A stretch of DNA of 64,000 nt from Branchiostoma floridae. Its lineage: Eukaryota; Chordata; Leptocardii; Amphioxiformes; Branchiostomatidae. Where the stretch lies: assembly GCF_000003815.2 (NCBI RefSeq), contig NC_049985.1, forward strand, positions 16,500,119-16,564,118, given 5' to 3'. Both the position numbers and the translations under genes were made by a program. The notes beneath the pieces are model-generated. The model made no database searches, was not told where the DNA came from, and was given only the letters and a program-made list of their open reading frames with translations. Of the stretch, positions 32,655 through 42,565 are shown in pieces (the first letter of the stretch is position 1; each line of letters starts with the position of its first letter).

Positions 32655-32864
32655 TACTGTAAATGCATTAAAGTTCGCGGGGATTTATTTTCGCGGTAGC
32701 GAGGAAATGCATGGAGATTTCGCGGTGGTTTTAAGTTCGCGGTAGCGCCATAGTTTGTAGTCTCTTACTATAATGGAAAAATGTTCGCGGTGGTTTTAAG
32801 TTCGCGGTGAACTGCTGGCCACCGCGAACATAAAACCACCGCGAACATTTCTGCATTTGCAGTA
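32655..32864. mobile_element. MITE family D, copy 2 (TA target)
   Basis: tactgtaaatgcattaaagt at the left and ttctgcatttgcagta at the right, with ttcgcggtgg repeats inside; TA on both sides. Same family as 20731-20946. Confidence 0.88.
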
Positions 32865-32870
32865 ATATAG

Positions 32871-33060
32871 TGCCTTGTGGAGGCTCTGCTAAACCGGGCT
32901 GAGGTTTCCACTCCTGTTGTAGTGGGCGTGGCCTGTAACCAGCTATCAACCAATCAGAGAATCGGCTTTACCTAAAGAAAACATTCAGGTAATTCCCTGA
33001 TTGGTTGATAGCCTAAAAAGTGGAAACCTCAGCCTGGTTTCGCAGAGCCTCCCCAAGGCA
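32871..33060. mobile_element. MITE family F, copy 1
   Basis: Inverted arms of about 40 bp: tgccttgtggaggctctgct...ggtttccac and its complement. The inside holds a second inverted pair (caaccaatcagaga / tccctgattggttg) that contains CCAAT boxes. Copy 2 is at 38727-38900. Confidence 0.8.
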
Positions 33061-33089
33061 TTTTGCATGGGCGAAAGACGAGGCTCTTG

Positions 33090-33405
33090 TTTGTTTGTTT
33101 GTTTATTCTTTATTTAACCACTGTGAAAGCATATCACTTGACGGCGTTTTTCAAAGCCCCCTGGGGGGAGAACCCCGAACATAAGTCATACATAAAGTTC
33201 AACGAAACCAAATTAAATTCAATAGCATAATCATACATCAAGTTCTATGAAACCAAATTACTTAAGTAGCATAAACATAAGGATTGTAAAAAAGAAAAAA
33301 AAACAGAATTAACGTAGATAACATAAAATCATACTGCCATAACTTAGATTACATAAAATCATATTGCCATAACTTAGATAGCATAAAACCATACTACTTT
33401 GCGTA
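33090..33405 (-). repeat. Retroelement 3' tail plus short tandem repeats
   Basis: (TTTG)4 followed by ttctttatttaaccactgtg reads on the minus strand as a poly(A)-like tail (aataaa...(CAAA)n) of a non-LTR element. Next to it, 33184-33300 holds two copies of a roughly 50-bp unit (catacatmaagttc...gaaaccaaatta), and 33312-33405 holds three copies of a roughly 33-bp unit (cataaaatcatactgccataac). Confidence 0.55.
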
Positions 33406-33554
33406 GGAAAACAGTTGTTCTGTCAAGCAAATAGTTCCCTACCCGGGTTAAAGGTTACACGGGGCAACGTCCGAACCCGTGAGGTCATAGACTGAAGTAT
33501 ACAGGAAGTAGACTGAGGGAGTCGTCACAGGACATATTATCAACACCTGCCAAC

Positions 33555-36500
33555 ATGGACCCTGCAACCTTCCATAGCTTGGAATGTCGGCTCGAAGATG
33601 TAAGTACACATGTGATATATCATACGTACTAATCATTACCCCAGGTCATACATTTCCTCAGCACCCCAAGAAATGTGTCTCAAGGGATTTCCAATGGTCC
33701 GGGATAATGCACTCCTGTATATCTAAACTGTGCATACTTTGGGGGCGGGGGTTGCACTGGGCATCTCTCATACATACCGTTCTTGTGGATTTATATAACC
33801 CGGTGGCTAAATGTTGATTGAGGTTGGCTTATCTTACGTGACATACCAATCTACCGTACCGTCAAAAATATGGTGTTTTATGAGCGTCAGAGCTAACGCA
33901 GATCATACAATATGCATGTATGTGAACTATACAATAAGTGTGGAAAGAGAGGGGAAGTTACATTTGCAGAAGAGTGCCGGCAGTATCAGAAGGCTCCTTT
34001 ACACGATGAGGAACAAACCATTGTTCAAAGGAAACAGGACATGATTGGGATTCTAACACTGTTTACCAGACACTAATCCTTTACTTCATGCTTCCAATGC
34101 GTCACATACCGACTGTCTCTACACCGTAGCGTGACAGCATCAGAACAATAACTACATGCCATGTGTTTGTTTTCAGTTGAAATATTTACGTGTATCTGCC
34201 ATCCATTTTGTACAGCATTGTCAATACTGACACGTACTGGCATTGCAAACGTTAACACATGCAACACTTCCCCTTTCTATAACTACCCGTTTCGTTTTCT
34301 GGACAAAAGCAGCATTTCTTACTTCCTGAAACAGTTTCCTAAAATGCGCGGCCATCTAAACTCTAATCCTCCGGCTAGTTGGATAGACCTGGCTGTATTT
34401 CTCTCTGTACAGCCGAATAAATCAAATCAAATCAAAAGAATTCGTAGATACCCCAAAGCCCATGGAAATGAACATTGGATATCATTGAAGTCATACCATA
34501 ATAGATTCAAACGCTGATACTACAAAGGCGGCTCATGTAAAAGTTATATATAGATATTGGTTTCCGCGGAATCTGAATTTGAAATAACTCCACTTGTTTA
34601 AAAAAAAGTGCTTTCTAAATTTCGACGAAGGTGCTAAATATGACCATTCATTGACAAAATATTGCAACAAATTTGAAGAAAACACCGTCGATGCAAGGAG
34701 GTTAGAAAACCTAGCTCTTTGGTTTATGTTACGTCTTTTTTAAATTCTCCATATCACCCTTGAATCTTTGCCCTTGTCACTACGTGCAAAGTACTGTCTA
34801 CATGATCAATAAGGTCACGGGAGGTCAAATTGACACTGTGGACAATAATCTACCTGATGTTAGTGTTTACACATTGGAAAACATATACTGTACATCTTAA
34901 CATCTTAGCGGTGAGTCTGAGTTTTCGCGTTTTCTCTTGCTTCGCCTCGGTAAACGATCTCACAACACGGCGAATATAATGTTATTTTTTTGCTTCAAAT
35001 TGTTATTCGCCTTGAAAACCTCCTTCCCATTCAGACTGCGAAATTAGATCCCCACAAAATTATAATATGGATTTAAAGTGCAGGTTTTTTTTTGCACACC
35101 AATAGTGCATGTTGCAATTGATTTTCCCAATTTGCCGTCAATTGAAAAAAAAAATATTGGAAAATGGATACTGATGTCATTCGTTGCCAAAGTAAATTCC
35201 AAAGTTAAAGGAGGAAGTGAAAATTTGCCATACTCTGTAGTCATTTGTTCAACCTTCCTGGCAACTTTCATAATACATTCGGCGCGGAAAAGTTTTGGGT
35301 TTCCAGAGGATGTCGTAGTGTCGATTCCACATTACCAAGAGGGTCTTTCTTGCCTTTTGTTCCAACGTTTTGAAAATCTTTATAACATAATAAATGTGAT
35401 AAGTAACTGTTTAGAACTATTTCTAACATCTGTGTGATGTTCTAAATATTTTCTACAGTGTTCATACATGTTAGAAACATTTCTAACATCAAATCCATTA
35501 TTTCTGTTAGTTTCTAAACTGTTTCAACATAGGTTCATCATTTGTGATCACATGTGATCACATGTTCGAACAGTGAAACAAAATGATGAAACTGGGTCAG
35601 CGGGCTGGGAAGAGGGCAATTCACACATCCCTGCCAAGTACAAGAAATTGTGTCTGGCTGAAAGCTTTTCACAAAAGAGCCACTAGTGTCTACTAAAGAA
35701 AATCTAAAAATACAAGACCCAAACAAAAGGCCCAGCTTAGCAGCTTGGTGTATGGGGGTAATAAAAGTTTTTATGGAGTAAAAAAATGACGCAAATTGTT
35801 GGAACATATGATCACTTGTTCCAACAATGACAAAAACACATAGATGTTTCTAAATTGTTCTAAATAAAGAGATATTTGTACCATTAATTTCCCAATGTTT
35901 CCAACATATATAGATAGGTTCAAACATGTTCAAACTTCCATTTTCAATTGTTTGAACAATTTAGAACGTCAGTGACTAAAATATTCTTTTGCTTAGAATA
36001 GTTCAAACTTATTACAAATATTATTTCAAACCCCTCTCGGTGAAATGATCAAATGAACCTGCCCTACTACTTTGTTCTCCTAACGGCAGTCTTGATACAT
36101 TTCATTGGTGCCTTAGAAAGTTGTACTACGCAATCCCTGTCGGATGTTATCATGTTTTATTTCTATCTCAGGCAACATTCTCTAAAGACAAGCTGTCGGT
36201 ACTGAATTCCTCCCAGGGGTATTTCAACGGTCATCAGGTAGGCCATCACTCTTCTTCAGCGTTACTAGAATGAACTGGCAGAACAATTCAATACAAACAC
36301 GTCCTGGTATATAATATGTAGATAACATAAACCCATTATATTTACTGTCTTGTCTTTGCACCCACAAACCATTTGTCTGAGTTCCTTTAAGTTAGTGTTT
36401 TCCTTTATTTTCCCTATGTTTATTTGTCATTACTAGTATCACTTGTTACTAACACCATGCCCACTAGTACTGCTAGTAATCCCTGCTACAGGGGCTCAGC

Positions 36501-39500
36501 AGTAATGAAAGAAGAAAAAGCACAGCTAACTAGAAAAACTGGTTAAACATATCAATTCACTAACTCCTAAGGATCTATGCAAATGTAACTCAAATGTCAC
36601 TCATATTTGCATAGTTCCCGATGGTAGGGCAATACCATAGCATACGATCCTAGTTAGCTGTGCTTGTAGTGAATTGTTCTAAGCTTCATTTAAACGTATG
36701 AATACTACAAAGTTTTCTTATTTGATACTTAAATCTAGACTTGAATAATCATTTCTTTTCCTGTGATGATCTGTTGTAAAACTTAATACATACATACTGT
36801 AATCATGTGCGTGAGGTTCAGTTAGCTATCGCATGGTGGCGTTGTTGACTGGTCATTTTGCATCTCTTTCTGTGTTTCAGGTGGCTCGTGTTCTTACTGC
36901 GTTTCCACACGACAGCGACAAACTCAAAGCGCTCCAGGCAATACAGGGGGTGAGTATTACATATTTTGCAGAGCAGAACTATAAATTGAGTTACGATGGA
37001 GTTATGTATAGTATAGCACAGCCCCTGTCACACACATCTGTTGATATCGATCGTCAGAAGGTCGTTGAATCTAGAAATCGAGCGCATTTTTCAACTGAAA
37101 ATTTACCCCATCAAATTGGTCGAATCGGACACCTGAAAGATAATTTGTACGTAATACCTATCCTGGGTACCATCCGTATTCTACCGGGGCTCCTTACACT
37201 CGCTACCCCTAGGAGAATACGTATGGTACCCAGGCTACGTAATACCGGACGTATCACAGTAAATGATGTAGAGCTCTCAGACTCGCCAGTTGATTGATTC
37301 CCCGGCTATGTGACAGGGAAATAACGAACAGATCATTTAATTGTAAATCAGAACATAAGCCATCATTTCTCTGCCAATCGCGAGCCTTGTTTCTTGTAAT
37401 TGAATCCACACAGCGTAGTCTTCCAAGGGTTAGCTGTGTACTAATCTACGAATACAGTATATTCACTCAGAGTTTATTATGGCAGCTTTTGGACTCAGTT
37501 TGTAATGGCAGCATTTGGTTTGCCTACAAAATCTTGGGGAGGCTGAGGCTGTACATAAACTCGCCCCCCTCATCCTTTAGATGATATTGGAAGAAATCAC
37601 AGCGACGACATTTTGTGTTGAAGTTTGTTGACGATGTTATATACCATATCCCTGCTCTTCGTTACTGCACACCTATAGCGACTGTACCCGATGACATGTG
37701 CAGAAGCAGCTCAGGTACTGGGGACATCTTCATTCTCCAACCACAAGCTGAAGATGTTGGAGATCATCGCTCGGTTAGTGTCATTCTCTCCGCAAATTTT
37801 ATCTTAAATTTATCTGGTGTATTGGCAGCCAGTGCCATAGGCAGGTGCCCAAAATTAGTAATTAGACTGATTAACGTGGTCGAGGCAGCACGGGACCCCC
37901 GTTTTACGTCCCTCCTGGAAAACAGTTTCGTGGAATGACCATGCTTGGTCCGGCTACAGCAATCCGTTTGTCCTTGGTTGGTCGCCCATCCAAGAACTGA
38001 CCGGACTGTCGCGTTGGTTAACTTCCGAGATCGAGGGATCGGGTGCGTGTATCCAACGTTATACGTTGTTAAACGTATAACACACGCTGTCTACTAGTAT
38101 GCATTATTCGTAATAGTATAACAGCAGTATTATAAACAACACAGATATGACCTCCAGTCAAAAGGGGCATAAATAATGCCACAAAAAGGATATCATATTG
38201 ACATTCATTTAATCTCCAAAGCTAATACAACGGCGTAAAAACGATATGGACGAAAGCAAGCCATGGCCAATATGCATACATTTCGAAAATTGAGACCACA
38301 AAGTCAGTTATAAGAAATGAAGCGACATTACATGGTATTGCAGCCAACAAGAATCTTGTCCATACAATGTACTTTCTGTTGTATGCATCAATCTCTTTGA
38401 CAAAAAGAAGACACGAACCTTTGAACCCTTGCAACACGATGTTACAAGTGACACAAAGTGTGATAGGACTAGTGTTACAGCCACTGCTGTGAGAATATTG
38501 CTAAAATGATTGCATCAAATATCATTCAGTCATCATGGTCATGACCCTTGTTCCCCTGCAGCAACATTAATGACGTCACTACCGGTGGTCACCAGATCCA
38601 GGAAGCGTTCGACTTCAGCAATGACAAGAAGAAGGCCATGGAGATCCTAAACAGGGTGAACTATATATAAAATTGTGTCATACACATTTTCCTACGCAGA
38701 GCATCACCCACAGCCTATACAATTTACATTGGAGCGGCTCTACTAAACCGGGCTGAGGTTTCCACTTTCGCAAGCTCGGCCTCTAAACAGCTGTCAGCCA
38801 ATCAGAGAATCGCCTAAATGTTTTCTTCAAGATGATTGGATGAGGTTACAGGCAACACCCACAAAAGTGGAAACCTCCCCCCGCTTAAGCCCTCCCAATG
38901 ACAAGGTATATTGAACATGTTGCGGGCAGGTCTCGGGCGCGGCTCTGCTCTAAAAGTGGTTATAACACGTGGTTTTACAGCTATAATTCATGGAAGGAAA
39001 TTGTTTGTGCTCTACTGGTAAACTATCATCCGATGTTAAGTGACTCCTATCGATTCCTTCCCACTCTGCAGTACAGCGGCATGGGTGCAGGTGGAGGATG
39101 TCCAGCAGGTGCACCTGGCGGGTACCCCGGCGCTCCACCAATCACAGGCCCCTCTGCGCCTTTCGGCTCACCAGCCCTAGGACCGGTATGTTGTCACTTG
39201 TACCTTAGAGTCCGTCACAATTTTGTCTTAGAATCATCGTACGGTCTCAAATTGTATCTAGTAAACTGTAAATCGTGTCCTACGACGGTGATGCGGCCTC
39301 AACGTTTGTTACAAATGAAATATTTCTGGAAAGGAAGCGAATCTTCTTTCTTTGGTGAAATTCAGAAACGCAGTTTTTTTGTTGAATGATCAACGAGGTG
39401 TTTGTGTATCATCATCATCAGTGACTGGGTATGCAAGTAGGTAACTAGGTAATACAGCTTGGGTATTTGGAGGACTAGCAATTTACAACTAACTGCATAA

Positions 39501-40159
39501 AATTACTAAGTATGCATCTCCTACTGTTAACGTTATAACTGTCCCACAGACTCCCTGATGGTATGGTTTTTCACCCACAGGGCGCGGATCTCGGCGGCAT
39601 GATGTCAGGGATGGGAGCCGCCATGAAGGCTGCGATGGGCGCGACTGTCCAGGGCGCTAACGCCATGGCACAGGCCATGGGAGCGGTGAGGATGAAACAG
39701 AAATAACCTTTTTACATTTCATCAATTACAGATTACTGACGATTTGTGTTTTAACTGTTCTCCTCTCATTTTCAGGGCTTTAACCAGGGCAAGGCTGGTT
39801 CGGGAGCCCCTCCACCCTATACAGGACCCTACCAGGGACAACCCACGACATCCTACCCGGGACAAACGCCGCCTGGCGGTCCCGGATACCCTTCTTCGCC
39901 GGGAGCCAGTTACCCTCCTGCGCCGGGAGCCGGCTATCCTCCTGCCCCGGGGTCCGGCTATCCTTCTGCCCCGGGAGCCGGCTACCCTCCTGCCCCTGGG
40001 GCCGGCTATCCTCCCGCCCCGGGGTCCGGCTACCCTCCGGCCCCGGGATCCGGCTATCCTCCCGCCCCGGGGTCAGGCTATCCTCCCGCGGGTGCACCGG
40101 GCTATCCTCCCGCTCCAGGGCCTGGATACCCTCAACCTGGACAGGGCTACCCTCAGTAG
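33555..40159 (+). CDS. DUF4476-like domain protein with GYPPAPGS repeat tail, complete
   Basis: Eight plus-strand exons join in frame: 33555-33599, 36172-36237, 36881-36949, 37715-37773, 38562-38655, 39072-39185, 39581-39685, 39776-40159 (311 residues, TAG at 40157-40159); all introns are GT-AG. Residues about 16-111 contain two Phe-x-x-(Asp/His)-Ser-(Asn)-Asp-Lys-like turns (FPHDSDKLKALQAI, FSNHKLKMLEII, FDFSNDKKKAMEIL), the helical pattern of DUF4476 (PF14771). Residues 112-184 are Gly/Ala/Met-rich. From about 221 the protein is ten consecutive octapeptides of the type GYPPAPGS, ending GYPQ. There is no signal peptide or membrane segment. Tails of this kind occur in annexin A7/A11 and other phase-separating or adaptor proteins. 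Function unknown; the DUF assignment rests on pattern recognition only. Introns contain several MITEs. Confidence 0.85.
34290..34440 (+). mobile_element. LINE 3' end with (AATCA)-type tail
   Basis: ctgtacagccgaataaatca followed by aatcaaatcaaaag is a typical 3' terminal tail of CR1/L2-like non-LTR elements. No coding part is recognisable upstream. Lies in intron 1 of the DUF4476-like gene. Confidence 0.5.
35590..35770 (-). repeat. Dispersed repeat, related to 930-1110
   Basis: cagcgggctgggaag...ggcaattcacacatccc and, later, tatgggggtaataaa match the interior of the TIR element at 674-1381. The surrounding AT-rich text with repeated ttctaaa/gttcaaac words is also similar. Ends not defined. 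Confidence 0.6.
36240..36690. mobile_element. Long inverted-repeat element abutting an exon donor
   Basis: Begins gccatcactcttcttcagc only two bases after the GT of exon 2 of the DUF4476-like gene (donor at 36238). Arms share agaacaattcaataca, cagctaactagaaaaactgg and their inverted partners. It is the same family as 54738-55557, which contains ccatcactcttcttcagc and ctaactagaaaaactggttt. Confidence 0.7.
37159..37237. mobile_element. Tiny hairpin MITE with 9-bp target duplication, copy 2
   Basis: tatcctgggtaccatccgta...gtatggtacccaggcta, 79 bp, flanked by cgtaatacc on both sides (37150-37158 and 37238-37246). Lies in intron 3 of the DUF4476-like gene. Confidence 0.85.
37835..37920 (-). mobile_element. 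SINE 3' core fragment
   Basis: On the minus strand: gggacgtaaaacgggggtcc, then cgtgctgcctcgaccacg and ttaatcagtct, matching 45171-45240. Confidence 0.6.
38727..38900. mobile_element. MITE family F, copy 2
   Basis: Contains ctaaaccgggctgaggtttc and, later, agtggaaacctcc...; caatcagagaatcg in the middle matches copy 1. The ends cattgg...ccaatg are inverted. Lies just 72 bp after exon 5 of the DUF4476-like gene. Confidence 0.75.
39884..40123 (+). repeat. In-frame 24-nt coding minisatellite (10 units)
   Basis: Ten tandem 24-bp units (ggctatcctcccgccccggg-gtcc type) encode the GYPPAPGS repeats. Because 24 is a multiple of three, unit gain or loss keeps frame, so length polymorphism is expected. 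Confidence 0.95.
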
Positions 40160-40259
40160 TGCTCAACTGGTTAACAATAGTTCTGATGGTTCAACAGTTA
40201 TCAATGGCACTTATATGATAATCATGATATGACTTTCCTTGTCATCCCATTCCCAGTAC

Positions 40260-40265
40260 AATAAA
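40260..40265 (+). terminator. Poly(A) signal of the DUF4476-like gene
   Basis: AATAAA 101 bases after the stop codon. A second one, in gcaataaacttgacttgact at about 40342, belongs to a retroelement-like (CTTGA)n tail. Confidence 0.65.
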
Positions 40266-40736
40266 ATAATTCTTCTTGACATTTTTATCTGTCTGTATAT
40301 GTCGTTGATTGCCACACATTGTACCGGTTGCAATCGTTGTGCAATAAACTTGACTTGACTTGACTATGTTCATATATTTGTTCACTGTTGTTCGATTTAA
40401 TGGAACTGATAGAAAATGACATAGAGAATATTGGCTAAAACAGAAGTACACTTAATGTCACCTTCACACATTTTGTGTCATGAACCATTCTTGAGACAAC
40501 AATATGTAACTGGCCACATCTTCAAGGCCTTACAATGTTGGCAACGCCGTCAATAACAAAGCTTACATTATCACCCTGTACGTAATGCATACATCACAAT
40601 TTTCTCTCCATACGACAGCAGAACTGTGAGTTGATACCATACTTGCAATGTTAATCAATATTGCTAGGTGGCATTTCAAAGTTATGTAGCGTCAGATTCG
40701 ATCTATTGTTACCATGGTTATGAATGACTGACAAAG

Positions 40737-40762
40737 ATGGCGGGAAGTGGAGAACACAAATC
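40737..40762 (+). CDS. Candidate first exon of an unknown gene
   Basis: caaagATGGCGGG is a YY1-like start context; the frame reads MAGSGEHK and ends at a consensus donor, tc|gtgagtac. No confident continuation was found. From 40828 to 41240 two overlapping plus-strand frames (one reading KYRKLKVALKAF, the next EKIEDLDILSEHAYLVDD) look protein-like but are not in frame with each other, which could mean a decayed gene. I do not recognise a product. Confidence 0.3.
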
Positions 40763-40827
40763 GTGAGTACACATGTACATACTTCTATTAACTGTGTTTT
40801 CTGCTCCTACGATAGTGTTGAGGTACC

Positions 40828-41240
40828 ATGGCTTGTTCTGAACGTCTGTACTCGGTTGTGTTGTTGCCACTGAAGTATCGCAAACTAAAAGTTGCACTCA
40901 AAGCCTTTGCATCACAATCCTTGCCGAGTCACAGCGCCACTGACCTAATGGCGAGAAAATCGAGGACCTCGATATACTCAGTGAACATGCTTATCTGGTG
41001 GATGATAACTCTAGCCATGTCTGCTTTGCAACAGACATGTTGGTTATGTTTCTGTGTTACGTCAACGTCTGTGCAAAATGCATGGTTTACAAGAGAATGA
41101 TTGTTTTGGCTGGAGGTATTGATGGCGTTAGTTTTCTATTATGTGAGTATGGGGAGGGGTGTCCTCATCTATGCTTACCGGACCTAGTCCATGCGTCGAC
41201 AACTACAAATAAATATCTACATACGTGTAATCCACGATGA
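40828..41240 (+). pseudogene. Possible decayed coding region
   Basis: Frame 40828-41100 and frame 40998-41240 are open in turn. Residues such as EDLDILSEHAYLVDDNSSHVC have the mixed composition of real protein, whereas the other frame is less convincing there. No domain recognised. It may belong with the start at 40737. Confidence 0.25.
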
Positions 41241-42565
41241 CCATGAGCTTTGTCAATCTATAGCTAGTTTGTCTCGGTCATAACACCAACTGTAGTCTGA
41301 ATGCAATACCTGAGTGTACCGCTTGGGGGAGCGTGTAAGCCGCTTCAGGCTGGACGATACATCTACGTTATGCGGAGATGTGATGGAACAGTTACACGAG
41401 GGCTATGCTTGCCAATAATATCATAGCCTCGTCTTTTTCCAGAAACAAATCCTTTCCCTTTCTATTCCTCACACAAAAGATAAGACGACAAGAGAATAGG
41501 CCACAGCAAATGTATAAGGAAACAATTTTATCATTTTTCTGCGTAAACGTTTTCCATTGATCACATGTGTGCGTGTGTGCTTCAAACAAAGCAGTTCATC
41601 ATGTTTACTTCACCAGAACCCCAGTACAACATATAAGCAAGATGTAAACAACTATAGACAAAACCGTTTAGATAATTTCAGGCACAAGAGTAAGCGCAAT
41701 ACCAAGAAGTACCGCTTGGGGGAAAGTGCAATACTTGCGTACCAAATATGATACATAAAATAGATTTTACATAAATCTTAAATTTTCCGTCAATAGATAA
41801 TCCCCACTTTCCTCAGTACATGTATGTGTATCGATTGTAAAATTTCAAAGTTAAAGGCCGTATTTGGGACATGTGTTTGTGTATAGGCTAACATGCAGAT
41901 TTGGGGCTTACATAGAAAGAATGGAACCAAGAGTACCTAATTACAATCCAGTCTCACAGAACATAAACAATACACTATCATCTTCCACCGTATAATAATC
42001 TGAAATAGAAATATCTCTGTTTTGAATATGTTTAAAAATCTGTACATTCTTTCCTCCTAATACCACGATGACATATTCTATAGTATTCTAGCGCTCTATT
42101 TGTTCTATATGAAGGCACGGTTTTCTATTATTGTATGGGTTTAGACATAATGCTATCAAATGTCTATTAGCATTTTCTATGGCCACCTAGTAGGGCGCAC
42201 TGACTTTTCATTATTTGCACAAGCATGAAACTCGCAAAAGTCGTACCAAAACAATTCAAGGCCTAAAAGAAAACAATGTCTACGTGAAACTGGGTTTACC
42301 CTTAATTAAAGGAAGTTCCTTTTCATTGGGCCATGTTTTTCAATGATGGATTGAATTAGTATTTGTTGCTATTGCCTTTCCACAGCTATTTCTTAATTCG
42401 TTGAAAGATGTCTGTTTCATTTCGCTTTGTATTTGAAAAGAAAACGTGTTAAGGCATGTCTATGCTCAACAACTACAAAGAGGAAAAGTTGCAAATGAAA
42501 AATATCACCAGTACCCGTTCAATATATACAATCATAAGAATATCACCATGAGGTTGGCTAATATG

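Noticed and set aside
39780-40166. 128-codon minus-strand ORF and 162-codon plus ORF (39744-40232) over the repeat tail
   Set aside because: Shadows of the 24-bp coding repeat; the spliced frame GYPPAPGS fits the gene and its phase.
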